Origin: Polynucleobacter sp. AP-Kaivos-20-H2
GTDB lineage: Bacteria > Pseudomonadota > Gammaproteobacteria > Burkholderiales > Burkholderiaceae
Assembly (NCBI RefSeq): GCF_018882215.1
Contig: NZ_JACVOX010000002.1
Span: forward strand, 558,001 to 622,000
Reading direction: 5' to 3'
Length of the DNA stretch: 64,000 nucleotides
Below are positions 26,069 to 37,491 of this stretch, one piece after another; the stretch's first letter is position 1, and every line of letters begins with the position of its first letter. The notes beneath the pieces are model-generated. The model saw only the letters and a program-made list of their open reading frames with translations. It was not told the DNA's origin and did not search any database. Both the position numbers and the translations under genes were made by a program.

Positions 26069-26923
26069 TTACTTCAGCTCACTTTTTTTGCCATCTACTT
26101 CATTCTTTTTCAAACTTGCAGCAGCAAGATGAACCGCAAAACCATTTGCATATCGCAAATCGACTGCATCTACTCGATTCGCCCATTTCTCTTGTACTTG
26201 TGGCCAATATTTAAATAAACGCGCCACACGTTCTTCCGTTAAATTTTTATCGGAGCTTTCCTCATCGCGGCCAAACTCTACTTTCATTCCGCTTGAGAGC
26301 TTGACGTGCCATGCGTAACGCTCAGTCAGTGCAAGGCTAGTGACTTCTGCGCCCCATGGCTTAAACCAGTTGTTGGCTTTTTCATAAAGACTCATTACCT
26401 CTTTGCCTGCATCTTCAGGACCAGAAAAGTCGACTAAACGTACATCCTCACTCACCTCAGTAACACGTCCAGCAAAGAGCTCACCATGGGTATTCATGAG
26501 GGTGTGACTCTCGGCGCCACCCCAAGTCCCAAAAGGCTTCTGCTCTTCAATACTCACCACTAAACCATTTGGCCAAACACGACGGACATTGGCATGTCGC
26601 ACCCAAGGCATACTCTCAAAGCCTCGCTTCACATCTTCTAAGCGAACGCTGAAGAAATTACCCTGTACCGTTTCTAAAACTTGCTGCTTAACAATAGGCT
26701 TATTAATATGTTTCAACGTTTGGCCAGCAACTGGCTCAATCTGAATCTCCTTCAAAGCGAAAACTGGTCGCTGACTTAGCCAAACCAAAATACCAATGAC
26801 GAGCATAACTACAAAGCAACGCAGTAGGAAACGACTCAGCTTCTCCATCCGCTCTGAATGATTCCAAAGAGGAGACATCAACATAGAGAAAATTTCATCG
26901 AAGCGGTCCATGAAGTTACTCAT
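26069..26923 (-). CDS. ftsQ: Cell division protein FtsQ
   Basis: Bitopic divisome protein that bridges the early and late division proteins. The 284-residue protein has a short cytoplasmic tail, one membrane helix at about residues 31-51, a POTRA domain starting near [11 protein letters not shown] and the FtsQ domain with [19 protein letters not shown]. The gene overlaps ddl by 4 bases (ATGA), so translation is coupled. Confidence 0.93.
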   Translation of the reverse strand: MSNFMDRFDEIFSMLMSPLWNHSERMEKLSRFLLRCFVVMLVIGILVWLSQRPVFALKEIQIEPVAGQTLKHINKPIVKQQVLETVQGNFFSVRLEDVKRGFESMPWVRHANVRRVWPNGLVVSIEEQKPFGTWGGAESHTLMNTHGELFAGRVTEVSEDVRLVDFSGPEDAGKEVMSLYEKANNWFKPWGAEVTSLALTERYAWHVKLSSGMKVEFGRDEESSDKNLTEERVARLFKYWPQVQEKWANRVDAVDLRYANGFAVHLAAASLKKNEVDGKKSELK

Positions 26924-27933
26924 GCAGCTGCACCTTCTTTTTGCTGCAATGTTTGACTAAGCAACCAAAGCACTAGATCTGCATACTCAATACCAGCAGC
27001 TTTGGCGGCCATTGGCACCAAAGAGTGGGAAGTCATACCAGGAGAAGTATTCATTTCCAATAAGTAAGGCTTGCCGGTCTTTTGATCCAGCATCACATCA
27101 GCACGTCCCCATGTACAACAGCCTAAGGCTTTATATGCTGCCAAGGCCAAATCCTGAACGGCGGCATTGACTTCAGGCGCCAGCCCGGTAGGGCATAAGT
27201 ACTGAGTTTCATCAGAGAAATATTTATTATGAAAATCGTAATTTGCCTGTGGTGGAATAATTTTGATCACCGGCAAAGCTTCAGCCGTCTTACCCTGACC
27301 AACCAATGGGCAAGTTAATTCATCCCCAATGATGCAAGTCTCTGCAATCACTTTTTTATCCAATCCAGCAGCAAGCTTGTATGCAGCTGGCAAGTCGTCT
27401 ACTGACTTCACTTTTGTTAAGCCTAAAGAGGATCCCTCATGCGCAGGCTTCACAATCAAAGGCAAGCCCAGATGTTTCACAACTGCATTCCAGTCGCTAT
27501 CAACTGTCAGCTCTTCATATTCAGGGGTGGCGAGTCCATTGCTAATCCAGACTTGCTTAGTAACAATTTTATCGATTGCCAGAGCAGAGGCCAAAACACC
27601 GCTGCCTGTATAAGGCAACTCTAATAGCTCAAGTAATCCTTGAATAGTGCCATCTTCACCAAAACGACCATGTAAAGAAATGAATACGCGATCGAAGTTT
27701 TCTTTTACTAACTCAGTGGGGCAGCGCAAACCCGTATCAAAAGCATGGGCATCAACTCCTTTTGAGCGCAAAGCTTCTAATACGCCATTACCAGACATGA
27801 GCGAGATTTCCCTCTCTCCAGATTTACCGCCCAGCAAAACGCCAACACGACCAAATGCCATCGGCTCTAAGCTAGCTAAGCTAGACTTAACGCGATCACC
27901 CCAGGAAATCAAATTAGCACCTACCTTAGACAT
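26920..27933 (-). CDS. ddl: D-alanine--D-alanine ligase
   Basis: ATP-grasp enzyme that makes the D-Ala-D-Ala dipeptide for peptidoglycan. The 337-residue protein has [19 protein letters not shown] near the N-terminus, [14 protein letters not shown] in the ATP-grasp domain, and the C-terminal [15 protein letters not shown] with metal and substrate ligands. An ATG at 27981 lies deep in murC; the ATG at 27933 overlaps the murC stop by 8 bases and was chosen. It is the DdlB-type member by position in the dcw cluster. Confidence 0.95.
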   Translation of the reverse strand: MSKVGANLISWGDRVKSSLASLEPMAFGRVGVLLGGKSGEREISLMSGNGVLEALRSKGVDAHAFDTGLRCPTELVKENFDRVFISLHGRFGEDGTIQGLLELLELPYTGSGVLASALAIDKIVTKQVWISNGLATPEYEELTVDSDWNAVVKHLGLPLIVKPAHEGSSLGLTKVKSVDDLPAAYKLAAGLDKKVIAETCIIGDELTCPLVGQGKTAEALPVIKIIPPQANYDFHNKYFSDETQYLCPTGLAPEVNAAVQDLALAAYKALGCCTWGRADVMLDQKTGKPYLLEMNTSPGMTSHSLVPMAAKAAGIEYADLVLWLLSQTLQQKEGAAA

Positions 27934-29362
27934 GCTTCGCCTCCGACAACGTATGAGGCAAAGCAGAAATTGATCCCGCACCCATCGTAATTAACACATC
28001 TCCATCTTTTAGAACTTGACTCAACTTTTCTGGCATCTCTGCAACATTTGCAGCATAAGCAACTGCGCATGAATCTAATAAGGCTTTGGAATTTTTGTCT
28101 TCAGCGATAGCGGCCTTCATCAAACTCTTACTATCAGCCCCCGGAATTTTTGCTTCGCCCGCTGGATACACATCAGTCAACACCAAAGCATCAAAATTTT
28201 TGAGAACTTGAACAAACTCGCCAAAACAATCACGCGTTCTAGTGAAGCGGTGTGGCTGGAATGCCAAGACCAAGCGACGATCAGGGAAGGCACCTCTTGC
28301 TGCAGCTAAGGTTGCAGCCATTTCTACTGGGTGATGGCCATAATCATCGATCAAGGTAAAGCTACCACCATCTACTAAAGGAATCTCTCCATAACGTTGG
28401 AAGCGACGACCAACACCACCAAACTCAGATAGCGCTTTGGTAATTGCTTCATCACCCACACCCAACTCTGTTGCTATACCAATAGCAGCTAAAGCGTTAC
28501 GAACGTTATGCAAGCCTGGTAAATTCAAAGTGATATTTAATGGGCCCGGTTTATTGCCATGCCTGCGCACAGTGCGACGGTCAACCGTGAAACGCATCTG
28601 AGTACCATCCGCACGAACATTACTTGCTCGAATGTCTGCGTCCTCCGATAAACCATAGCGAAGTACTGGCTGAGATACAAACGGAATAATATCGCGCACA
28701 TTAGCATCATCAATACAAAGTACTGCCACACCATAAAAAGGCATACGCTGAATAAACTGAACAAATGCCTGTTTCAATCGAGCCATATCGTGCTGATAGG
28801 TATCCATATGATCAGCATCAATATTGGTTACCACTTCCATGGCTGGAAATAATTGCAAGAAAGAGGCATCTGATTCATCCGCCTCAACCACAATAAAATC
28901 TCCCTGGCCCAAGCGCGCATTGGCGCCTGCGGAATTGAGTTTGCCGCCAATCACAAATGTCGGATCGAGGCCGCCTTCAGCCAAGACTGATGCGACTAGA
29001 CTAGTTGTGGTTGTTTTACCGTGTGTGCCAGCAATTGCAATACCCTGCTTTAGGCGCATCAACTCACCCAACATGACTGCGCGCTGAATCACTGGCACCT
29101 TCGCCGCACGTGCTGCCAAAACCTCTGGATTATTGCCTGCAACAGCAGTGGAAATCACTACCGCTTCTGCCGTACCAATATTTTTAGGGTCATGTCCAAT
29201 GTGAATGACTGCGCCCAAATCTCTAAGGCGTTTAGTGACTGCGCCATCCGTTAAGTCTGACCCTGAAACTTGGTAACCCAAGTTCAATAGCACTTCAGCG
29301 ATGCCGCTCATGCCAGCACCACCGATACCGACGAAGTGAATTTGCTGAACGATATGCTTCAT
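27926..29362 (-). CDS. murC: UDP-N-acetylmuramate--L-alanine ligase
   Basis: First amino-acid ligase of the cytoplasmic peptidoglycan pathway. The 478-residue protein starts [15 protein letters not shown], with the UDP-binding [12 protein letters not shown], then the ATP-binding GTHGKTTT (112-119) and later DDYGHHP. The ATG at 29362 overlaps the murG stop as ATGA; an upstream ATG at 29389 would extend further into murG and was rejected. Confidence 0.97.
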   Translation of the reverse strand: MKHIVQQIHFVGIGGAGMSGIAEVLLNLGYQVSGSDLTDGAVTKRLRDLGAVIHIGHDPKNIGTAEAVVISTAVAGNNPEVLAARAAKVPVIQRAVMLGELMRLKQGIAIAGTHGKTTTTSLVASVLAEGGLDPTFVIGGKLNSAGANARLGQGDFIVVEADESDASFLQLFPAMEVVTNIDADHMDTYQHDMARLKQAFVQFIQRMPFYGVAVLCIDDANVRDIIPFVSQPVLRYGLSEDADIRASNVRADGTQMRFTVDRRTVRRHGNKPGPLNITLNLPGLHNVRNALAAIGIATELGVGDEAITKALSEFGGVGRRFQRYGEIPLVDGGSFTLIDDYGHHPVEMAATLAAARGAFPDRRLVLAFQPHRFTRTRDCFGEFVQVLKNFDALVLTDVYPAGEAKIPGADSKSLMKAAIAEDKNSKALLDSCAVAYAANVAEMPEKLSQVLKDGDVLITMGAGSISALPHTLSEAKHV

Positions 29363-30432
29363 ATTCCTACTCCCGCACAATCTGCACATACCTCAGCTAC
29401 GCGCTGGGTAGCGTTTGTTTTTGCTAAAGCATGCGCACGTAATGCCATCTCTTTTAATTCTTTACGATTAAAGTTCTGAATCATCATTGCTAAATCTTGC
29501 GGGTTTAGTAATGGCTGCGGTAACAAAATTGCTGCATTCGCATTTGATAAAAATTGCGCATTCGCAGTTTGGTGATCGTCAATTGCAAATGGGAATGGAA
29601 TAAGACAAGAGGCGATACCACAAGCTGCTATTTCAGAAACTGTCATGGCGCCTGAACGACAAATTACTAAATCGGCCTGAGAATATGCAGCCGGCATATC
29701 ATCAATGAAGGGACGAATATCTGCTGTTACACCTAAGTCGGCATAAAGCTTCTGTAGATCTGCTAAATGCTTGTCGCCCGCCTGATGAATTACTTTGGGA
29801 CGTGACTCTGCTGGAATTAATGCCAGCGCAGCTGGAATATTTTCATTAAGGGCAGCGGCACCCAAGCTACCACCTACCACCAAGATAGATAAAGGCCCTT
29901 GGCGCTGGTCGTAACGTGCTGCAGGTGCCGGCATGTGATCAAACTCTTCCCGAATCGGATTGCCTACCCACTCTGCATGATCCATTGTGTTGGGAAATCC
30001 AGTCAGAGTCCGCATTGCAATTTTGCTTAGCGCACGATTAGCACTACCAGCTACTGAATTTGATTCATGCAGAACCAATGGGCGCTTCAATAATTTAGAT
30101 ACAAAACCACCAGGGAAAGTAATATAACCGCCCATACCTAAAACCACATTTGGTTTTAAGCGTCGTATAATCTTCCAACTTTGATGGCAAGCGCGCAAAA
30201 GATTAATAGGCAACATCAACTTTGCTTTTAATCCCTTACCGCGTAGACCGCTGAACTCGACCGCCTCAAATGGAAAATCACAAGACTTCACGAGGCGATA
30301 CTCCAAGCCAGCTTGATTACCCAACCAAGAGACTTTCCAACCGCATATCCGCAGATATTCAGCGACAGCGAGACCTGGAAAGATATGCCCACCAGTACCA
30401 CCAGCCATCACTAAGATTGAGGGTTTAGTCAA
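29359..30432 (-). CDS. murG: UDP-GlcNAc--undecaprenyl-pyrophosphoryl-MurNAc-pentapeptide transferase
   Basis: GT28 glycosyltransferase that turns lipid I into lipid II at the inner face of the membrane. The 357-residue protein has the N-terminal [16 protein letters not shown] loop, the middle VVGGSLGA and the C-terminal [14 protein letters not shown] plus [13 protein letters not shown], which are the donor and acceptor motifs. It overlaps ftsW and murC by 4 bases each. Confidence 0.97.
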   Translation of the reverse strand: MTKPSILVMAGGTGGHIFPGLAVAEYLRICGWKVSWLGNQAGLEYRLVKSCDFPFEAVEFSGLRGKGLKAKLMLPINLLRACHQSWKIIRRLKPNVVLGMGGYITFPGGFVSKLLKRPLVLHESNSVAGSANRALSKIAMRTLTGFPNTMDHAEWVGNPIREEFDHMPAPAARYDQRQGPLSILVVGGSLGAAALNENIPAALALIPAESRPKVIHQAGDKHLADLQKLYADLGVTADIRPFIDDMPAAYSQADLVICRSGAMTVSEIAACGIASCLIPFPFAIDDHQTANAQFLSNANAAILLPQPLLNPQDLAMMIQNFNRKELKEMALRAHALAKTNATQRVAEVCADCAGVGI

Positions 30433-31700
30433 AGCTTCCCTCCACGCATGAGGATGCGATTTTCAAAATCGATACGCAGTAACATTGCTACAGCTACCGC
30501 ATTCATCAAAATTCCAGAGCCGCCATAACTTACCAAGGGCAAAGTCAGGCCTTTGGTTGGTAATAACCCAAGGTTCACCCCCATATTGATGAAGGCCTGC
30601 CAACCAATCCAAATGGCAACACCTTTAGCAGCAAGACCAGCAAAACTGCGATCCAACTGCAAAGCGGTACGGCCAATTAAGAAGGCGCGACGAACGATCC
30701 AATAAAACAAGAAGATCATTACGACCACACCAACAAATCCTAATTCTTCGCCAATCACAGCCATGATGAAATCGGTATGCGCTTCTGGTAAGTAGTGCAA
30801 TTTTTCTACGCTACCGCCAAGTCCAGTACCAAACCATTCGCCACGACCAAATGCCATCAACGAATGGGTCAATTGATAGCCTTTATTAGCAGCGTTATCT
30901 ACTTGCCATGGATCCATGAAGGCCAACATTCGTCCGCGTCGGAATGGAGAGAGTGCAATCATGGTTGCGCCACTCATCAAACCAACCAGAATCAAGCCGC
31001 CAAATAACTTGGCATTAATACCACCCAAAAAGAGGATGCCAAATGCAATCAAGGCAACCACTACGAATGCGCCCATATCTGGTTCTGCCATAAGCAATCC
31101 GCCCACCAGGGCAACTGCAATACCCATCGGTAACATGCCCTTCACAAAGGAATGGAGATATTCCTGACGTTGAACGGTATAGCTTGCCGCAAAGATCACG
31201 GCAGCAAATTTCATCAACTCGGACGGCTGAAAGTTCATCAAACCCAAGGGAATCCAGCGCTTTGCGCCATTCACACCCTTACCCAAACCAGGAATCAGAA
31301 CGGCGATCAGCAATAAAACGGTAAACCCAAAAATGACTGGTGAATAACGATCCCATACCTTAGTAGGGATCTTAAAAGCCCAGATACCGACACCAATCGC
31401 AATCACCAAAGAAATCACGTGGCGAATCAGGAAAAAATTACTACTGTAATTTGCATACTTCGGTCCATCTGCCAAAGTAATCGAAGCGGAGTACACCATT
31501 ACAAGGCCAATTAACATCAGCGACAAAATTGCCCATACGAGCAACTGGTCATAGTCCATCATGCGCGAACGGGTTTGTTCTACGCCTGAAACAGCATCTC
31601 GCAAGCCAGTACGGAAGTTATCAATTCCGCCTCTTGAAAAATTCCAGAAGCGATTTAGTCCAAGCCGATTTTCAGGAAAGAATTTTTCTTTTAAGTTCAT
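30429..31700 (-). CDS. ftsW: SEDS-family peptidoglycan glycosyltransferase FtsW
   Basis: Polytopic septal peptidoglycan polymerase that pairs with FtsI. The 423-residue protein has about ten membrane helices and SEDS signatures: GAKRWIPLGLMNFQPSE, the catalytic-loop region YLPEAHTDFIMAVIGEELG and the C-terminal GLTLPLVSYGGSG. A cytoplasmic N-terminal tail of about 45 residues comes first. It overlaps murD and murG by 4 bases each. Confidence 0.97.
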   Translation of the reverse strand: MNLKEKFFPENRLGLNRFWNFSRGGIDNFRTGLRDAVSGVEQTRSRMMDYDQLLVWAILSLMLIGLVMVYSASITLADGPKYANYSSNFFLIRHVISLVIAIGVGIWAFKIPTKVWDRYSPVIFGFTVLLLIAVLIPGLGKGVNGAKRWIPLGLMNFQPSELMKFAAVIFAASYTVQRQEYLHSFVKGMLPMGIAVALVGGLLMAEPDMGAFVVVALIAFGILFLGGINAKLFGGLILVGLMSGATMIALSPFRRGRMLAFMDPWQVDNAANKGYQLTHSLMAFGRGEWFGTGLGGSVEKLHYLPEAHTDFIMAVIGEELGFVGVVVMIFLFYWIVRRAFLIGRTALQLDRSFAGLAAKGVAIWIGWQAFINMGVNLGLLPTKGLTLPLVSYGGSGILMNAVAVAMLLRIDFENRILMRGGKL

Positions 31701-33319
31701 ACCTGGACCCCTTCAAAGCGCATGCCTAGCTCTTCAACCTCTGCAGCAAATACTTGGGCACGCTCAATATAGTCATGGAACTGATCTAAGCTTGCGCAGG
31801 CTGGTGAGAGCAATACCAAGTCTCCTGATACTGCTTTTGAGGCGGCAGCCTGAACTGCAGAAATTAAATCACCACAATTTGCACTTTGAATTCCAGAGCC
31901 AAGAGCTTCACCAATTGCAGCGCCATCTTTGCCAATTAGGAAAGCGCCCTTTACAAAACGTAAAGCAGGCTCACGTAATGGGCTGAAATCCTGACCTTTG
32001 CCATCACCACCAACAATCAACCAAATGCGTTTGCCAGATTCGTTGCTACCCAAGCCATTTAATGCAGCGACAGTCGCACCTACATTAGTGCCCTTGCTGT
32101 CATCTACGTACTCAACGTCTTTAACAATCGCAATACTTTGCACACGATGTGGCTCACCATGGTAATCACGCAAGCCATGTAACAGTGCATTCATAGGTAA
32201 ATTAGCGGCGCGTGCTAAGGCTAGGGCTGCTAGCGCATTTAATGCATTATGTCGGCCACGTATTCTTAAGGCGTCAGCTGGAATAAGGCGCTTGAGGCGT
32301 AATGGCTCATCTTCTTCAACTACTGCGGATTTACGACGACGCTTAGGCTTAGGCTCAACCTCTTCATCTACTTCAGCCCAAACTAGCCAATCAATTCCGC
32401 CAGCACGTAAGTCATGCTCAATTCCAAAAGCGCCTTGCTCATTTGGGCGATTTGAGCCAAAGGTCACAATGGCTCTCTCTGCTTTTTGCTCTTCAGACAG
32501 CAGCCCCATTACAAGAGAATCATCGCGATTCAGAATACAAACTGTATCAACACCAAATATCTGTGACTTAGCTTGCGCGTATGCTTGCATGTCGCCATGC
32601 CAATCTAAATGGTCTTGAGTAATATTCAACACTGTTGCTGCCGTAGCATTCAAAGTATGGGTATAGACCAACTGAAAACTAGATAACTCCAAGACCCAAA
32701 CATCCGGCATATCTACGATTTGATCGGCAATATCCAAGCAGCTCATGAGCTTGTCTAATGCTGAAGGACTAATATTTCCTGCAACAGCAACTTTCTTACC
32801 CGCACGCTCGCAGAGTTGCCCGGTTAATGCGGTGGTAGTTGTTTTACCGTTGGTGCCAGTCACAGCCAGTACTGCTGCCGCATAACTCACCTCTTGCGCT
32901 TGTGACATACGACCTAAAGCAGAAATTGCGCGAGCAAAAAATTCAATCTCACTCCACACATCGATTTCAGCCTGCTCAGCCTTAACCAAGAAAGCATAGG
33001 TTGGGTCTTGCACCGGAGAAAGTCCCGGGCTAATACCAATCACGTCAATATTCTTTAGTGAGCCCTCATCCAGGGGACCAAAACAAACATCTTTGAGGCC
33101 AGCAATCCGAAGCTCTTCCAGCCAAGCATTTTGACGCACAGTAAAAGAGGATTGCTCACGCGTATCCGCTAAGCGGACTTCGGCACCATTTCGTAGGCAC
33201 CACTTCGCCATAGCTACTCCAGACTCACCCAATCCTAAGATAAGAAAACGGTTTGGAGCTTGGTAACCTTCGTCACTCATGAAGGCTGCATTTGCAAAGG
33301 TATTTTCTAAAATCAACAT
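31697..33319 (-). CDS. murD: UDP-N-acetylmuramoylalanine--D-glutamate ligase
   Basis: Adds D-Glu to UDP-MurNAc-L-Ala. The protein has FLILGLGESGVAMAKW, the ATP loop GTNGKTTT (from residue 155) and ITQDHLDWHGDM. With 540 residues it is about 100 longer than E. coli MurD. Part of the excess is a low-complexity charged insert at residues 317-340 (EEVEPKPKRRRK then VVEEDEP). The start is uncertain: ATG 33319, 14 bases after mraY, or ATG 33280; neither has a clear Shine-Dalgarno. The stop overlaps ftsW. Confidence 0.95.
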   Translation of the reverse strand: MLILENTFANAAFMSDEGYQAPNRFLILGLGESGVAMAKWCLRNGAEVRLADTREQSSFTVRQNAWLEELRIAGLKDVCFGPLDEGSLKNIDVIGISPGLSPVQDPTYAFLVKAEQAEIDVWSEIEFFARAISALGRMSQAQEVSYAAAVLAVTGTNGKTTTTALTGQLCERAGKKVAVAGNISPSALDKLMSCLDIADQIVDMPDVWVLELSSFQLVYTHTLNATAATVLNITQDHLDWHGDMQAYAQAKSQIFGVDTVCILNRDDSLVMGLLSEEQKAERAIVTFGSNRPNEQGAFGIEHDLRAGGIDWLVWAEVDEEVEPKPKRRRKSAVVEEDEPLRLKRLIPADALRIRGRHNALNALAALALARAANLPMNALLHGLRDYHGEPHRVQSIAIVKDVEYVDDSKGTNVGATVAALNGLGSNESGKRIWLIVGGDGKGQDFSPLREPALRFVKGAFLIGKDGAAIGEALGSGIQSANCGDLISAVQAAASKAVSGDLVLLSPACASLDQFHDYIERAQVFAAEVEELGMRFEGVQV

Positions 33320-33332
33320 ATTTACTTTTGTA

Positions 33333-34493
33333 TCACCGTAACTTCAAGCTAGATAAGCCAATTAAGACTAGAAGGATGGTAATGATCCAGAAACGCACAA
33401 CTACTTGCGTCTCCTTCCAACCACCCAATTCAAAATGGTGATGTAATGGCGCCATCCGGAAAATGCGACGACCCTCTCCAAAATGTTTTTTAGTGAGCTT
33501 GAACCAAAATACTTGCATCATTACCGAAACAGTCTCAGCAACAAAGATGCCGCCCATCACAAACAACACAATTTCTTGACGAACAATCACAGCGATGGTG
33601 CCAAGAGCTCCGCCCAAAGCAAGTGCGCCCACATCACCCATAAATACTTGTGCTGGGTGTGTGTTGAACCAAAGGAAGGCTAAGCCAGCACCGCCCATAG
33701 CTCCACAGAAAATCATGAGTTCACCAGCACCTGGTATGTAAGGGAAGAGGAGATACTTTGCATAAATCGCATTACCCATCACATAAGCAAAAGCACCCAA
33801 AGCAGCCCCTACTAAGATCACCGGCATGATGACAAGGCCGTCAAGACCATCGGTTAAGTTCACTGCATTACTACTACCCACGATTACTAAGTAACTCAAA
33901 ATAATGAAGCCCATCACACCCAATGGATAGCTCACCTCTTTCATGAAGGGCAGCTGCAAGTTGGTTTTTGCAGGCAGATCTAAAGCAAATCCACTTCTTA
34001 ACCATTCATAAAATAATTGCAATACTTTTAGGTTATTTACTTCAGAAACTGAAAATGCAAGATAGATAGCGGCAAATAAACCAATTAGTGTTTGCCATAA
34101 GAACTTCTCTCTTGAAGCCATACCTTTAGGATCTTTGTAAACCACTTTGCGATAGTCATCTACCCAGCCAACTAAACCGAAACCAAAAGTCACAATCATC
34201 ACAATCCAAATAAATCGATTGCTGAGATCAGCCCACAACATGCATGAGATAAAGATGCCGATCAAAATCAAAACACCGCCCATAGTTGGGGTGCCTGATT
34301 TCACTAAATGGGTTTGTGGCCCATCAGTGCGGACTGCCTGACCCATTTTCAGGGCGCTTAATTTACGAATCACCCATGGTCCCGCAGCTAAACCAATCAA
34401 TAATGCTGTCACCGTTGCCATCACAGCTCTGAAAGTGATGTAATTGAATACTCGGAAGAATCCAAAATCATCTTGCAACCATTGCGCCAACAT
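33333..34493 (-). CDS. mraY: Phospho-N-acetylmuramoyl-pentapeptide transferase
   Basis: Ten-helix membrane enzyme that makes lipid I from UDP-MurNAc-pentapeptide and undecaprenyl phosphate. The 386-residue protein starts MLAQWLQDD like E. coli MLVWLAEHL, and has [19 protein letters not shown] and [12 protein letters not shown] with the Mg-binding aspartates, plus the HHHFE motif near the C-terminus. The ATG overlaps the murF stop by one base (TAATG), better than the ATG three codons upstream. Confidence 0.97.
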   Translation of the reverse strand: MLAQWLQDDFGFFRVFNYITFRAVMATVTALLIGLAAGPWVIRKLSALKMGQAVRTDGPQTHLVKSGTPTMGGVLILIGIFISCMLWADLSNRFIWIVMIVTFGFGLVGWVDDYRKVVYKDPKGMASREKFLWQTLIGLFAAIYLAFSVSEVNNLKVLQLFYEWLRSGFALDLPAKTNLQLPFMKEVSYPLGVMGFIILSYLVIVGSSNAVNLTDGLDGLVIMPVILVGAALGAFAYVMGNAIYAKYLLFPYIPGAGELMIFCGAMGGAGLAFLWFNTHPAQVFMGDVGALALGGALGTIAVIVRQEIVLFVMGGIFVAETVSVMMQVFWFKLTKKHFGEGRRIFRMAPLHHHFELGGWKETQVVVRFWIITILLVLIGLSSLKLR

Positions 34494-35941
34494 TAAGAGC
34501 ATGTTTTAGCCTCCTCTAACAAGGCCTGCACTACACGCTCCATGCGCATAAATCGTGAACCTTTAACCAAAATATTTAAGTGCTGATTGCTGCAGCTAGA
34601 CTGGGCATGCAATGTATCTTTTAATTGCATGATGAGACTATCCATATCGGCAAAATGAGTTGCACTAGACACAGCCGTACTATTACCTACAACCTCATTA
34701 AATCCCTGAAGAGCCAATTGGCATTGCTCCCCCAAAGCAAATAGTTTTGAGATTCCTTGCTCAGCAGCATAGGCACCAACTTCACGATGAAACTCGGGGC
34801 CCTGATTGCCAACCTCACCCATATCACCCAAAATCAACCAAGATAAATTACCCGATTGCTTTAAAGCATCGATGGCAGCTCTTACGGAATCTGGGTTAGC
34901 GTTATAGCTATCGTCAATTAAGGTGTGATTTGAATCAATCACTTTTGCCTGCATACGCCCATTTACTGGCGAGAATGATTCGAGACCCTGCTTAATCTTT
35001 TCAAGACTTACACCTGCTGCGATACCAACCGCACTCGCAGCCAAGGCATTGCGAACATTGTGACTGCCCAAAGTATTTAATTGAACCTCGATAGTCCCTT
35101 GTTCAGTTTTAATCTGAATATGCCCATTGCTTAGCAAGCTTCCGGTCACAGCAGCCGAAGCATTGGACTGAGCAGACAACAAAACGAAATCAATGACTTT
35201 GCGACCAGCAGCCGCCTGACGCCAAACACTTGAAAATTCTGAGTCTGCCGGGAATACTGCAATACCATCCCTTGGCAAAGTATGAATAGCATCAGAATGC
35301 TCTTCTGCTACCGCCGCTACCGTAGCCATGAACTCTTGATGCTCGCGCTGGGCATTATTAATTACTGCAATATTCGCTTGTGCAATCGCAGCTAACTGCG
35401 CTGTTTCACCAGGATGATTCATGCCAAGCTCAACCACAGCAAGGCGATCCGTTGCGCGCAATTTCAACAGAGTTAATGGCAAACCAATATCGTTATTCAA
35501 ATTTCCTTTGGTAACCAAAGTATGTTGCTCGCCCACTGCGGCTTTAAAAATAGAAGCGATCATCTCTTTAACGGTAGTCTTACCATTACTGCCAGCAACC
35601 AACGCCAAAGGAATGAGGTGATTAGCCCTCCATGCTTTTGCTAAATTCCCTAAACCAACACGCGTGTTCGAAACGCAAATAGCAGGTAAGTCCGGTGGAC
35701 ATTTATCTTGCGCACTAATTAGGGCAGCACTAGCGCCCGCCTTAGCGACATCAGATAAAAAGTCATGCGCATCAAAGTGCTCGCCAACTAAAGCGACAAA
35801 TAATTCATTGCGATTGATCTGACGACTATCAGTACCCACTCGAGAAATAGAGATTTCCTGGGAAGTCTGTGCAGATGTATTTAGCAATTTACTTCCAGGC
35901 AACATTGCCTGTGCTTGCGCAAGAGTAGTCATGATGGACAT
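34493..35941 (-). CDS. murF: UDP-N-acetylmuramoyl-tripeptide--D-alanyl-D-alanine ligase
   Basis: Adds the D-Ala-D-Ala made by Ddl, completing the pentapeptide. The 482-residue protein has the ATP loop GSNGKTT (117-123), ELGMNHPGE and [12 protein letters not shown], all MurF-specific. Its ATG overlaps the murE stop in TGATG. An alternative ATG three codons in (35932) is less well coupled. Confidence 0.97.
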   Translation of the reverse strand: MSIMTTLAQAQAMLPGSKLLNTSAQTSQEISISRVGTDSRQINRNELFVALVGEHFDAHDFLSDVAKAGASAALISAQDKCPPDLPAICVSNTRVGLGNLAKAWRANHLIPLALVAGSNGKTTVKEMIASIFKAAVGEQHTLVTKGNLNNDIGLPLTLLKLRATDRLAVVELGMNHPGETAQLAAIAQANIAVINNAQREHQEFMATVAAVAEEHSDAIHTLPRDGIAVFPADSEFSSVWRQAAAGRKVIDFVLLSAQSNASAAVTGSLLSNGHIQIKTEQGTIEVQLNTLGSHNVRNALAASAVGIAAGVSLEKIKQGLESFSPVNGRMQAKVIDSNHTLIDDSYNANPDSVRAAIDALKQSGNLSWLILGDMGEVGNQGPEFHREVGAYAAEQGISKLFALGEQCQLALQGFNEVVGNSTAVSSATHFADMDSLIMQLKDTLHAQSSCSNQHLNILVKGSRFMRMERVVQALLEEAKTCS

Positions 35942-37491
35942 CAGACTCCACCTCCTGCGGCCAAGCGAATATGCTCTTGATCAGAAAAATCAAACTTCTT
36001 GCCATTGATTTCTTGAGTAGTTTCATGGCCCTTGCCGGCAACCAGAACAATATCTTGGGTATCCGCATGACGAATTGCAGCCATGATGGCAGATGCACGA
36101 TCGGCTATAACTTGAACGTTCTGTGCATCCTTGCTAATACCTTCGCGCACCATCTCCATAATGGCTTGTGGATCTTCAGAACGAGGGTTGTCACTTGTAA
36201 TCAGAATATGGTCGGCATGGCGTTCTGCGACAGTGCCCATTAGCGAACGCTTACCAGCATCGCGATCACCGCCACAACCAAAGACACACCAAATTTTTCC
36301 ACCACGCTGCTCAGCAATAGGGCGCAATGCTTGTAAGGTTTTCTCCAAAGCATCTGGGGTATGCGCATAATCCACAACTGCTAACAAACCCTCTGTCTTT
36401 TGAGATTTTCCCAAAGGAATTAATTCCATACGACCAAGCACTGGATTTAATTGGCTCACTTTTTGAGCGGCCACTTTAAAGCTTAAACCCTGTGAAAGTA
36501 ATACCGTCCACACCGCAAGCGCATTACTTAAATTAAATTCACCCAATAAAGGAATATGCAATTGAGCATTTCCTGCTCCGTCACTAATGAAACTTGCGTT
36601 GTAACCTGCCCCACTCAGCAGAATATCTTTTGCATAGATACGAGATAAACGATCACCAAATTTTTCAAATCCTTGGAATGCGGATTGAGACAATGCATAT
36701 GCCCAAACCTTCAAGCCATCTTTTGCCAACACGTTCATGGCAAGCTCACGACCAAACGCATCATCCAAGTTGATGACTGCGTGCTCAAGGCCGGTTTGCT
36801 GAAATAACTTAGCCTTTGCCTCAGCATAATCAGCCATGCTGCCGTGATAATCCAAATGGTCCTGCGTCAGATTCGTAAATACTGCACAGTGGATATCTGT
36901 TCCAGCGATTCTCTCTTGATGCAAAGCATGCGAAGACACTTCCATCGCCACTTGTTTTGCTCCAGCACTACGTAACTCTGCTAGCTGAGTTTGTAATTTA
37001 GGCGCATCTGGAGTGGTATAGCCATTTTGAACCAGTGCGCTAGGGAATCCAGCACCTAGGGTGCCCAAAACTGCCGTGCGATGACTACTTGTATCTAATG
37101 CCTGGGCCAACCATTGCGTGATGCTAGTTTTGCCATTAGTGCCAGTGACACCAATGATTTTTAATGCTTTACTCGGATGGCCATACCATTGCGCGCATAG
37201 CTCACCCGCTTTTGTAGCAAGATGTTCAACAGGAAAACATTGTGGATGATCTAAAAATTGCTTATCCATACCCGCTGGATCGAACACTACTGCGACTGCC
37301 CCGCACTCTAATGCCGCCTCAATAAATTGACGACCATCACGCAAGGCATTGACATTACCTACAGGGTAGGCAAAAAAGATATCGCCAGGCTGAATCTGGC
37401 GACTATCCGCACATACTTTTGCTGAGGAGTTCGCTAGAGCATGTAAGTGGTCAATCAAATGATTGGTGTCTATTTTCAAATCCACCCTCAT
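35941..37491 (-). CDS. murE: UDP-MurNAc-L-Ala-D-Glu--meso-diaminopimelate ligase
   Basis: Third amino-acid ligase of the pathway. The 516-residue protein has ATP loop GTNGKT (117-122) and the DNPR motif (SDNPRSEDP) that selects meso-diaminopimelate over lysine, as expected for a Gram-negative. VTGTNGKTSITQW and DQEHIRLA are also typical. It overlaps ftsI by 4 bases and murF by one. Confidence 0.97.
   Translation of the reverse strand: MRVDLKIDTNHLIDHLHALANSSAKVCADSRQIQPGDIFFAYPVGNVNALRDGRQFIEAALECGAVAVVFDPAGMDKQFLDHPQCFPVEHLATKAGELCAQWYGHPSKALKIIGVTGTNGKTSITQWLAQALDTSSHRTAVLGTLGAGFPSALVQNGYTTPDAPKLQTQLAELRSAGAKQVAMEVSSHALHQERIAGTDIHCAVFTNLTQDHLDYHGSMADYAEAKAKLFQQTGLEHAVINLDDAFGRELAMNVLAKDGLKVWAYALSQSAFQGFEKFGDRLSRIYAKDILLSGAGYNASFISDGAGNAQLHIPLLGEFNLSNALAVWTVLLSQGLSFKVAAQKVSQLNPVLGRMELIPLGKSQKTEGLLAVVDYAHTPDALEKTLQALRPIAEQRGGKIWCVFGCGGDRDAGKRSLMGTVAERHADHILITSDNPRSEDPQAIMEMVREGISKDAQNVQVIADRASAIMAAIRHADTQDIVLVAGKGHETTQEINGKKFDFSDQEHIRLAAGGGV

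Noticed and set aside
27934..27981. Longer N-terminus for Ddl
   Set aside because: Would overlap murC by more than 50 bases; the Arg/Cys-rich residues do not fit the family and the coupled ATG at 27933 is better.
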